The notes below the pieces were generated by a model that saw only the letters and a program-made list of their open reading frames with translations, searched no databases and was not told the origin of the DNA. Positions 7,063-12,901 of a stretch of 16,759 nucleotides of DNA are shown here, piece by piece; within the stretch, counting starts at the first letter, position 1; every line of letters begins with the position of its first letter. The stretch is taken from NCBI GenBank assembly GCA_046760705.1, contig JBHIER010000016.1, forward strand, positions 1 to 16,759, read 5' to 3'. Position numbers and translations under genes: made by a program. Source of the DNA: JBHIER01 sp046760705 [NCBI: bacterium] (GTDB lineage: Bacteria; JBHIER01; G020348925).

Positions 7063-7121
7063 CAGTGTCTGTCCGCACCTGTCATTCCGGCCCCGGAATG
7101 ACGTGATCCGGACAGACACTG
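7063..7121. repeat. 59-bp palindromic element (short relative of the 8957-9132 element)
   Basis: The outer arms CAGTGTCTGTCCG (7063-7075) and CGGACAGACACTG (7109-7121) are perfect 13-bp inverted repeats. Inside, GTCATTCCGG (7081-7090) pairs perfectly with CCGGAATGAC (7093-7102). Its left part, AGTGTCTGTCCGCACCTGTC and on, is nearly identical to the left end of the element at 8957. It begins one base after the HEPN stop codon, so it may also end that transcript. No clear target-site duplication was found. Confidence 0.75.
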
Positions 7122-7122
7122 C

Positions 7123-7539
7123 TCACTGTTCTCCGATCATCCCATTCACAAACTCAAGGACATATCTTGCCTCCTCCATAGACTGTTCGGCAGAAGCTTC
7201 GGAAAAGATAGAAACCGCCGGTTCCCCCGTCTCCGAACCGTAAAAAGAAGGTTCTCTATCTTTAGCCAATCGACTGCTTATCTCCATCAATTTAGTAATC
7301 TGTGTTTCCTCAGTGTCGGTCTTTTCCTTCAAAACTGATGCCACAACGCTTCCCACATCATGAACTTTGGGATATTCAATCCCAAAATACCGCAGTAATC
7401 CCTTTAACGACAACTCAACGCACTCTTGACATCTCCGGACAGTCCGATGATAGAATCCGTCTTTGAAAGCCTGTTCACCTTCCCTCAGCGACAATTTGGC
7501 GTCTTCGACGAAACTCTTGGCTATCCCGGAGTTGGTCAA
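7123..7539 (-). CDS. HEPN-domain protein of an MNT/HEPN pair, TTG start
   Basis: A 138-residue all-helical HEPN protein. The typical core is seen at about residues 8-65: KSFVEDAKLSLREGEQAFKD, FYHRTVRRCQECVELSLKGL and LRYFGIEYPKVHDVG. The ribonuclease motif R-x4-6-H is not present: Arg50 and His60 have nine residues between them, so this belongs to the YP..HD HEPN group in which RNase activity is uncertain. The TTG start at 7539 overlaps the stop of the MNT gene by 4 bases (TTGA) and has a GGAGGTG site 7 bases upstream inside that gene, so the two are translationally coupled. By family it is half of a toxin-antitoxin-like module with the nucleotidyltransferase; which partner is toxic cannot be told here. 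Confidence 0.85.
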   Translation of the reverse strand: MTNSGIAKSFVEDAKLSLREGEQAFKDGFYHRTVRRCQECVELSLKGLLRYFGIEYPKVHDVGSVVASVLKEKTDTEETQITKLMEISSRLAKDREPSFYGSETGEPAVSIFSEASAEQSMEEARYVLEFVNGMIGEQ

Positions 7540-8042
7540 ATCTCAAACACCTCCCCCGGCACCAGATCGGGCTTCAAATCCCAGTACCAACTTCCGTCCT
7601 CCAAGTACACCCTTTTCGATCCCAGCTCTGCCATCCTTATTCTGATCTGATCGAGTTTCTCCTTCAGAAATCCGTCATCGAACATAATCTTGACGTCCTC
7701 GACCATATCGATGAATACTGGGCGTGTCTGTTTCGCTTCCTCCTTGGAAAGGATTATAAATTGGATATCAACCGGCACCCTACCGGCCGAAGCCTTCAGG
7801 TACGGAGCACTCCTTTCAATCTCGTCCAGAATAGGCAAGATCAAATCCACCCTTTCATGGTAGTTCTCAGGCAAACCCTCCCCGATGAGGAGGGAATCAA
7901 TGTCGCTGCCCGGCTTGATCTTTCCCCTGGCTACGGAGCCATAAATGGCCAAAGACGTTATCCTTCCTTTCAGTCTCTCCTTGACCGATTGAGTGAACAG
8001 TTCAACTATCTTATTGTATTCTTTCAGCAAATTGGAATGCAT
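7536..8042 (-). CDS. MNT-type minimal nucleotidyltransferase of an MNT/HEPN pair
   Basis: A 168-residue protein with the DNA polymerase beta-like nucleotidyltransferase fold. The active-site signature is complete: LAIYGSVARGKIKPGSDIDS (31-50) gives GS at 35-36 and Asp47 and Asp49, and the third acidic residue is Asp92 in VPVDIQFI. An active enzyme that attaches AMP to its HEPN partner is possible, as shown for other MNT/HEPN pairs. Its C-terminal part (about 100-168) is longer than in the smallest MntA proteins and includes EDGSWYWDLKPDLVPGE. The ATG at 8042 directly abuts an AAAGG, which is too close for a good ribosome-binding site; a TTG at codon 5 is an alternative start. The downstream HEPN gene overlaps it by 4 bp. 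Confidence 0.87.
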   Translation of the reverse strand: MHSNLLKEYNKIVELFTQSVKERLKGRITSLAIYGSVARGKIKPGSDIDSLLIGEGLPENYHERVDLILPILDEIERSAPYLKASAGRVPVDIQFIILSKEEAKQTRPVFIDMVEDVKIMFDDGFLKEKLDQIRIRMAELGSKRVYLEDGSWYWDLKPDLVPGEVFEI

Positions 8043-8078
8043 CCTTTGTGCCCAGCAGAGTTAAAAATGTCAAATACC

Positions 8079-8468
8079 CTATGAAAACGCTGCAAACTCA
8101 ATAAATTCTTTTGGATAGTGGCTCATATCCAATCTTTCCTCATCAGGGATAGGCCTTATTCCCCACTCTTGCATTGTCAATGCTCCAATCAAAATCTCAA
8201 TCCTTTTTCCCTCCTCATCCGTTCCTATCTCTTCAAGAATACGAGCATGTGTCCACACCGGAAGTCCTTCAACAAGACAAGTTAAATGGCACCCTCGCAC
8301 CACTTGATATGTCCGCCCTCCAAGAGCTACCGGTTGTGGCCTATCTAATTCAATCGATGGCAAAAAAGAAGCTACATCTTGCACTACATAAGTATTCCTT
8401 GCCCCTGTATCGAAGAGCGTCCAACAATTGCGTCCGGCCATAACAACATTGGCTCTTACTCTTGCCAT
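8079..8468 (-). CDS. Retropepsin-like (clan AA) aspartic protease domain protein
   Basis: A 129-residue single-domain protein. The aspartic protease signature is at residues 18-27, LFDTGARNTY, with catalytic Asp20; the later block IEILIGALTMQEWGI matches the hydrophobic-Gly element that closes this fold. Only one D-T/S-G is present, so as in retroviral proteases the active form would be a dimer. No signal peptide or membrane anchor is seen, unlike many periplasmic clan AA proteins. The N-terminus MARVRANVVMAGRNCWTLFD matches the other copy at 15039-15419 in layout, although the sequences have diverged. GGGAG lies a few bases before the ATG. It is the first intact gene after a stretch of decayed DNA and precedes the MNT/HEPN pair by 36 bp. 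Its target is unknown. Confidence 0.72.
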   Translation of the reverse strand: MARVRANVVMAGRNCWTLFDTGARNTYVVQDVASFLPSIELDRPQPVALGGRTYQVVRGCHLTCLVEGLPVWTHARILEEIGTDEEGKRIEILIGALTMQEWGIRPIPDEERLDMSHYPKEFIEFAAFS

Positions 8469-8513
8469 AACATCTCCCTTCTTGCTAAGTGGTCCATTTC
8501 GTAAATTGTGTTA

Positions 8514-8538
8514 CCCCGAACCGATACTGGTTGAGGGC
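8514..8538. repeat. 25-bp dispersed repeat, copy 1
   Basis: The 25 bases at 8514-8538 match 8626-8650 at 21 positions in the same orientation. On the minus strand this is CCCTSAACCARTATCGSTTC and on. It lies just upstream of the retropepsin-like gene at 8079-8468. Confidence 0.65.
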
Positions 8539-8625
8539 TCGCCCCGGGAGATAACTTCGCATCTAACGGGGCACGTCTTGAGTTCTTTGCAGCTTCCAGT
8601 CTTCGGCATCCAGCTTCGATCCTTG

Positions 8626-8650
8626 CCCTGAAGCGATATTGGTTCAGGGC
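8626..8650. repeat. 25-bp dispersed repeat, copy 2
   Basis: This is the second copy of the 25-bp unit, 112 bp from the first. It also forms a hairpin, CCCTGAA (8626-8632) with TTCAGGG (8643-8649). In one minus-strand frame each copy reads ALNQYRF, but the two copies are in different frames of the surrounding sequence, so I do not take this as proof of coding. Confidence 0.65.
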
Positions 8651-8754
8651 GTGTTTCCTCACTGTTAAACGAGCATCACCGACCTACTCACGCAGAGTTC
8701 CGACGAGCTCTTTTGGATTTCTTCGCTTGTGAATCCGGTGGCTCGAATAATTTC

Positions 8755-8894
8755 TCAGGCACGAGCTTTTTCGAGTCTTTCGGCGATCCAAATCTTGATA
8801 ATGGATTGTCGAGTAACACAGAGTCGTTTGGCCTCTTTGTCCAGGGACTTGATCATCCCACAGGGAGATCAACATTGACCCTTTTTTGATCTTG
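8755..8894 (-). pseudogene. Frameshifted ribbon-helix-helix (CopG-like) antitoxin remnant
   Basis: One minus-strand frame reads QDQKRVNVDLPVG and then hits TGA; shifting one base gives MIKSLDKEAKRLCVTRQSII, then KIWIAERLEKARA and a TGA at 8755-8757. Joined, these give the classic RHH antitoxin core (strand, then two helices ending in IWIAERLE). The join lies near 8856-8864, where one missing base in a run of Gs (GTGGGATG, expected GTG-NGG-ATG) explains the shift. No start codon with a good ribosome-binding site was found before it, and no intact toxin gene is beside it. The longer open frame across this region (8684-8938) is a third reading that crosses both halves and does not resemble a protein family. 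Confidence 0.72.
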
Positions 8895-8956
8895 ACCGGG
8901 ACGGCGTGCTTTCGTCCACCCCAACTGTGACAGACCACAGAGAGCCTTTCCTACTT

Positions 8957-9132
8957 AGTGTCTGTCCGTACCTGTCACTCCCGCATGTTCACCCGTTTAA
9001 ACCATGACGGGTACAAACTTGGCGGGAATCTCCGTTCCCCTTGTCATTCCTGCGAATGCAGTAATCTCCAAATGAGGAGATTCCGAAACAGGTTCCGGAT
9101 GACAGGAAAACAGGCATTTTAGGACAGGCACT
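8957..9132. mobile_element. 176-bp MITE-like palindromic element without coding capacity
   Basis: The ends are inverted repeats: AGTGTCTGTCC (8957-8967) with GGACAGGCACT (9122-9132), one mismatch. Nested inside are CCTGTCA (8971-8977) with TGACAGG (9100-9106), GGAATCTCC (9025-9033) with GGAGATTCC (9076-9084), ACCCGT with ACGGGT, and a CTGC-GAAT-GCAG hairpin. About 27 bp at the left end match the left end of the 59-bp element at 7063. No open frame of note is inside and no target-site duplication is clear. It lies 8 bp from the stop of the thiolase gene, so it may also serve as its 3' end. Confidence 0.68.
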
Positions 9133-9140
9133 CCTTATGC

Positions 9141-10328
9141 TTAGACTATCTCCAAACTCATGGCCACAGCCCCTCCTCCACCCAGACAGAGAGTTGCCAG
9201 ACCTGTCTTCAAACCCCTATCCTTCAACGCATAGATCAATGTCGTCACCACTCGCGCCCCGCTTGCCCCTATGGGGTGGCCCAGAGCGATGGCCCCACCA
9301 TGAACATTCACCCGATCCCAGTCCCAATCGAGTCCTTTACCATCGGCCAGACACTGCGCGGCAAAAGCTTCATTGGCCTCGATCAAATCGAAGTAGTTGA
9401 TGTCCACACCCAGCCTTTCCATCAACTTCCCCACGGCAACAATCGGGGCAAAGAAGACGTCCTTCGGCTCTTGAAACCCGGATGTATACCCCGTGATTTT
9501 AGCCAAAGGCTTTACATCCAACTCTTCAGCTTTATCCGCAGCCATGACGACAACGGCAGAGGCACCATCGTTCAAGCCAGGAGAATTACCGGCCGTGACC
9601 AGACCGTCTCGTTGAAACGCCGGGGGGAGCTTTGACAGTTTCTCCAGTGTCGTATCCGCCCGAGGTGTCTCATCGGTGTCGATGACAATTGGATCGCCCT
9701 TGCGCTGAGGAATTTCCACAGGAACGATTTCTTCTTTAAACTTCCCCGCGCTCATTGCTTTGACTGCCTTCATCTGGCTGTTGTAAGCGTACTCGTCCAG
9801 TTCCTCTCTCTTCAAGCCCACCTTCTGAGCCGTATACTCTGCTAAATTCCCCATATGCACGTTCTCAAAGGCACACCACAAACCATCGTAGATGAGGGCA
9901 TCGATCAATTTTTGATGGCCGAATTTCACCCCATCCCGGATTTTCTTGACCACATATGGACACTGGCTCATCGACTCCATGCCCCCGGCAACGACAACGT
10001 CGGCCTCCTCAAGTTTAATCGCCTGGGCACCGAATACGATGGCCTTCAGGCCCGAGCCACACACCTTGTTGACCGTGGTTGCAGGGACCTCGGCCGGAAG
10101 TCCACCCTTCAAGGCCGCCTGTCTGGCCGGAGACTGTCCTAATCCAGCCTGAACCACATTGCCCATGAACACCTCATCAACCTGCTCAGGCTCAATACCA
10201 GATCGTTTAACTGCCTCTTTGATTACAACACCACCCAGATCTTGAGGCAATAACGACGAAAGGCCGCCCAAAAACCGCCCGCTGGCTGTCCGACAACAAC
10301 TGGTAATGACAACATCGCGTCTCTCCAT
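9141..10328 (-). CDS. Acetyl-CoA C-acetyltransferase (thiolase)
   Basis: A 395-residue thiolase, last gene of the carboxylase operon. With the chosen start, the nucleophile is Cys90 in VNKVCGSGLKAI, the signature VNVHGGAIALGHPIGASGAR holds His351, and Cys381 lies in LCLGGGGAVAMSLE, a C-terminus typical of acetoacetyl-CoA thiolases. GQSPARQAALKGGLP and AGGMESMSQCPY are also as in that family. This would split acetoacetyl-CoA, the end product of leucine breakdown, into two acetyl-CoA. I chose the ATG at 10328, which has GGAGGGG 3-4 bases upstream and starts MERRDVVITSCCRT like relatives. The 15-residue extension from an ATG at 10373 (MNKKSKIQNPKRGGD) is encoded by a 7-bp tandem repeat and is probably not translated. 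Confidence 0.94.
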   Translation of the reverse strand: MERRDVVITSCCRTASGRFLGGLSSLLPQDLGGVVIKEAVKRSGIEPEQVDEVFMGNVVQAGLGQSPARQAALKGGLPAEVPATTVNKVCGSGLKAIVFGAQAIKLEEADVVVAGGMESMSQCPYVVKKIRDGVKFGHQKLIDALIYDGLWCAFENVHMGNLAEYTAQKVGLKREELDEYAYNSQMKAVKAMSAGKFKEEIVPVEIPQRKGDPIVIDTDETPRADTTLEKLSKLPPAFQRDGLVTAGNSPGLNDGASAVVVMAADKAEELDVKPLAKITGYTSGFQEPKDVFFAPIVAVGKLMERLGVDINYFDLIEANEAFAAQCLADGKGLDWDWDRVNVHGGAIALGHPIGASGARVVTTLIYALKDRGLKTGLATLCLGGGGAVAMSLEIV

Positions 10329-10340
10329 ATCCCCTCCTCG

Positions 10341-10361
10341 TTTTGGATTTTGGATTTTGGA
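10341..10361. repeat. Three tandem copies of a 7-bp unit ahead of the thiolase gene
   Basis: TTTTGGA is repeated three times in a row on the plus strand, between the MBL-fold gene stop (10366) and the ribosome-binding site of the thiolase at 10328. Such short tandem repeats can change copy number. Here that would alter only the spacer and the doubtful N-terminal extension. Confidence 0.8.
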
Positions 10362-10365
10362 TTTC

Positions 10366-11217
10366 TTATTCATACTTCACCCTTTCGACCATCTCTACAA
10401 GCCACTTTCCTTCTCTCTCCCTAAGATGCCCCATGCCGACCACCGGGGCATGGACGAAGACCAACAACCAGTCCTCCTCGAGCGCTTGCTTCAACAACCT
10501 CTCCTTGGCCCGTATCGTTTCCATCGGATACAGATCGTAGCTCATCACGTACGGAATCCTGATGTGAGAGGTCAGGGGGACTAGGTCTGCCAGAAAGAGG
10601 GCTGTCTTTCCATCTGATTCGATCTTCACCACCTGATGGCCGTCGGTGTGACCACCAGCACGGATGACCCGGATACCCTCGGTCACTTCCTCTTCACCTT
10701 CGACCAGCCGCAAGACTCCGTGCTCCTTTAATGGGAGGAAATGCTCCTTCGAATAGTTTATCTCGGTGCGGATGTTGGGGTGGAGCGCTGCCTCCCATTC
10801 GGCGCGTTGAAGCACGTAGGTCGCCTTGGGAAAGGTGGGAATAAATCCGCCACTGCCATCTTCCACCGTATTCCAGCCGACGTGATCGAAATGGAGGTGG
10901 CTGCAGATGACCGTATCGATCTCCTCTACCCTCAAGCCCAGACCGTCCAATCGCTCCATCAGGGTCCTCGGTTGCTCCACCCCGTAGATGCCCTTCACTT
11001 TTGGATCGAGTCGGCCACCGATGCCTGTCTCAATGAGCACGTTTCTCTCCCCCGTACGGACCAGCAGGGAGTTCAGACCCATGAGAATACGATTCTTTTC
11101 ATCGGGAGGATCGGTCCTCTGCCATAAGACCTTTGGGACAACCCCAAACATCGACCCCCCGTCCAACCGGAATCTTCCGTCACTCAATAGATGAATGTTA
11201 AACTGTCCGAGTTTCAT
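10366..11217 (-). CDS. MBL-fold metallo-hydrolase (lactonase/glyoxalase II-like)
   Basis: A 283-residue metallo-beta-lactamase-fold hydrolase with a full binuclear metal site: SHLHFDHVG (106-114; His107, His109, Asp111, His112), His190 in AGGHTDGHQ, Asp211 in FLADLVP and His256 in VHAP. The N-terminal MKLGQFNIHLLSDGRFRLDG and the general layout resemble the AHL-lactonase/YtnP-like branch, which has broad ester and lactone substrates. The ATG at 11217 begins 4 bases after the acyl-CoA dehydrogenase stop, which fits coupling; an earlier in-frame start at 11283 would add 22 residues overlapping that gene and is less likely. Being inside the leucine-type operon it may act on a CoA thioester or a side product, but that is only inference. 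Confidence 0.88.
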   Translation of the reverse strand: MKLGQFNIHLLSDGRFRLDGGSMFGVVPKVLWQRTDPPDEKNRILMGLNSLLVRTGERNVLIETGIGGRLDPKVKGIYGVEQPRTLMERLDGLGLRVEEIDTVICSHLHFDHVGWNTVEDGSGGFIPTFPKATYVLQRAEWEAALHPNIRTEINYSKEHFLPLKEHGVLRLVEGEEEVTEGIRVIRAGGHTDGHQVVKIESDGKTALFLADLVPLTSHIRIPYVMSYDLYPMETIRAKERLLKQALEEDWLLVFVHAPVVGMGHLREREGKWLVEMVERVKYE

Positions 11218-11221
11218 GACC

Positions 11222-12358
11222 TCATCCCCGAAGTAACTGTCTGGCGATGACCAACCTTTGAATCTCCGACGTCCCCTCCCCAATCTCCGTCAGCTTTGCA
11301 TCTCGAAGGTATCGCTGCACCGGGTATTCCCTCATATAACCCCGCCCACCATGGATCTGTACCGCCTGTATCGTGGCCCGCATAGCTACCTCTGCGGCGA
11401 ACAGTTTGCACATGGCTGCCTCTTTGGTGAACCTCTTTCCAGAATCTTTCATCCGAGAGGCGTAATAGACCAGATTGCGCGCCGCCTCAATCTCCGTAGC
11501 CATATCAGCAATCATCCACTGGATGGCCTGAAAATTGGCCAGCGGCTGTCCGAACTGAACTCGCTCTTTTGCCCACCGAATACTGGCATCAAGTGCTCCC
11601 TGAGCGATGCCCAGGGCCATGGCTCCAATACTGATCCGTCCGCCGTCCAGAGTGATCATGAACTGTTTGAACCCTTCCCCCTCTTCACCCAGGAGGTTCC
11701 CTTTAGGGATTCGACAGTTTTCGAAGATGAGCTCCGCCGTATCCGATCCCCGCAGCCCCAATTTGTTCTCCTTTTTGCCCACCGAGAACCCTGGCGTCCC
11801 CTTCTCCACTACGAAGGAACTGATACCTTTGGTCCCTTTGCTCTTGTTCGTCATGGCCGTGAAGACCACCGTCTGGGCCACACTGGCGTTGGTGATGAAA
11901 CACTTGGTCCCGTTGACGACATATTCATCGCCGTCCAAAACCGCCGTGGTCTGAGTGCCGGCTGCATCAGAACCGGCATTCGGCTCTGTGAGCCCGAAGG
12001 CTCCTACCTGCTCCCCCTTGGCCAGAGGTACGAGATATTTCCTCTTCTGCTCCTCAGTCCCAAAGGCATAAATAGGGAAAGATCCCAGAGAGATATGGGC
12101 AGCATATGTGATCCCTGTCGAACCGCAAACGCGCGAGATCTCTTCTACGGCGATGGTGTAGCACACGGTGTTCATTCCCGCACCACCGTATTCTTTCGCG
12201 AAATTGATGCCCATGATGCCGAACTTGGCCATTTGCCTCACCGTATCCCACGGAAACGCTCCGGTCCGATCGATCTCGTCGGCCTTCGGCTCAATAACCT
12301 CCCTGGCAAATTCCCGCATCCGTCGTTGAAACTTTTTCTCCTCCTGAGTCAGTTCCAT
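11222..12358 (-). CDS. Acyl-CoA dehydrogenase in the methylcrotonyl-CoA carboxylase operon
   Basis: A 378-residue flavin enzyme with all blocks of the family: [102 protein letters not shown]. By position in an operon with the carboxylase and LiuC-type hydratase it should be the isovaleryl-CoA dehydrogenase. However, it has Glu361 in [11 protein letters not shown], the base position of butyryl-CoA-type enzymes; isovaleryl-CoA dehydrogenases that I know have Ala there (IGAGTSE) and Glu in the LDLER segment, which here reads LDGGR. The preceding Gly360 in place of Tyr is IVD-like. So it may be a branched-chain enzyme with the usual base, or have another substrate. GGAGA lies before the ATG; BCCP ends 17 bp upstream and the MBL gene follows 4 bp downstream. 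Confidence 0.92.
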   Translation of the reverse strand: MELTQEEKKFQRRMREFAREVIEPKADEIDRTGAFPWDTVRQMAKFGIMGINFAKEYGGAGMNTVCYTIAVEEISRVCGSTGITYAAHISLGSFPIYAFGTEEQKRKYLVPLAKGEQVGAFGLTEPNAGSDAAGTQTTAVLDGDEYVVNGTKCFITNASVAQTVVFTAMTNKSKGTKGISSFVVEKGTPGFSVGKKENKLGLRGSDTAELIFENCRIPKGNLLGEEGEGFKQFMITLDGGRISIGAMALGIAQGALDASIRWAKERVQFGQPLANFQAIQWMIADMATEIEAARNLVYYASRMKDSGKRFTKEAAMCKLFAAEVAMRATIQAVQIHGGRGYMREYPVQRYLRDAKLTEIGEGTSEIQRLVIARQLLRG

Positions 12359-12375
12359 GCGGTCTCCAATTTATC

Positions 12376-12891
12376 TCAGCGGGCTCCCTCCAGAGGGGCA
12401 AGTTCAACAATGGGCACGCCTGCATCCACCAGGTCACCATCCCCAAAATGAATCCTTTTCACACATCCCTTTATAGGGGATCGCAATGCATTTTCCATCT
12501 TCATCGACTCAACTATGACCAAACTCTGGTTCTTTTCGACCTCGTCGCCTTCTTTCACTTGGACCGTCACCACGGTCCCCGGCATCGGCGCGGAAACCGA
12601 CTGCTCACCTGTGGCTATTCCTCCTCCTCTGGCGTATCCAGTTCTTGCGACCTCCTCAGCCTCTTCGAGGCAGAAGTGATGTCCATTGATGTGAACGTAA
12701 CTCTTTTTCTCATTGGTTGCGATCAATACCTTGTACGATCGACCACCCACGATGAGGGACAGGCAGTTCTCTGATATGGGGCGAGCGTCAACATCGACAG
12801 AACCGCTACCAACATCCACCCGGTATATTCCGTTTTCAAAATCTATCTTTATTTTGTATATCTCTCCCGAGAGTCGAAATTCGTACTCCAT
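12376..12891 (-). CDS. Biotin carboxyl carrier (BT-BCCP) subunit of an acyl-CoA carboxylase
   Basis: A 171-residue protein. The C-terminal 75 residues form a biotinyl domain: SAPMPGTVVTVQVKEGDEVE (100-119) and VIVESMKMENAL (125-136), with the biotinylated Lys131 in the ESMKM motif. The N-terminal about 80 residues (EYEFRLSGEIYKIKIDFENG, then GGRSYKVLIA and YVHINGHHF) resemble the beta-rich BT linker that joins carboxylase halves in 3-methylcrotonyl-CoA and propionyl-CoA carboxylase alpha chains, rather than the short Pro/Ala linker of acetyl-CoA carboxylase AccB. It starts 10 bases after the biotin carboxylase stop with GGAG before the ATG. Together the two genes look like one alpha chain cut in two. 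Confidence 0.92.
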   Translation of the reverse strand: MEYEFRLSGEIYKIKIDFENGIYRVDVGSGSVDVDARPISENCLSLIVGGRSYKVLIATNEKKSYVHINGHHFCLEEAEEVARTGYARGGGIATGEQSVSAPMPGTVVTVQVKEGDEVEKNQSLVIVESMKMENALRSPIKGCVKRIHFGDGDLVDAGVPIVELAPLEGAR

Positions 12892-12901
12892 TCAATCTCC
12901 A

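Noticed and set aside
8043-8078. TTGACA at 8068-8073 on the minus strand as a promoter for the MNT gene
   Set aside because: No acceptable -10 box occurs at 15-19 bases, so the match is probably chance.
8456-8662. 68-codon open frame on the minus strand starting at GTG
   Set aside because: No ribosome-binding site, includes the 25-bp repeats, overlaps the start of the retropepsin-like gene by 13 bp and resembles no known family; kept only as repeat-bearing intergenic DNA.
8684-8938. 84-codon open frame on the minus strand
   Set aside because: It crosses both halves of the frameshifted RHH antitoxin in a third frame and has no family-like sequence or ribosome-binding site.
10329-10373. 15-residue N-terminal extension of the thiolase from the ATG at 10373
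   Set aside because: It is encoded by the 7-bp tandem repeat, lacks similarity to thiolases, and the ATG at 10328 has a good GGAGGGG site.
11218-11283. Longer start for the MBL-fold hydrolase at 11283
   Set aside because: It would lie within the end of the acyl-CoA dehydrogenase gene and add Arg-rich residues foreign to the family; the ATG at 11217 fits operon spacing.
11258-12451. 397-codon open frame on the plus strand
   Set aside because: A shadow of the acyl-CoA dehydrogenase on the other strand, with low-complexity, family-free sequence; long antisense frames are common opposite such codon use.
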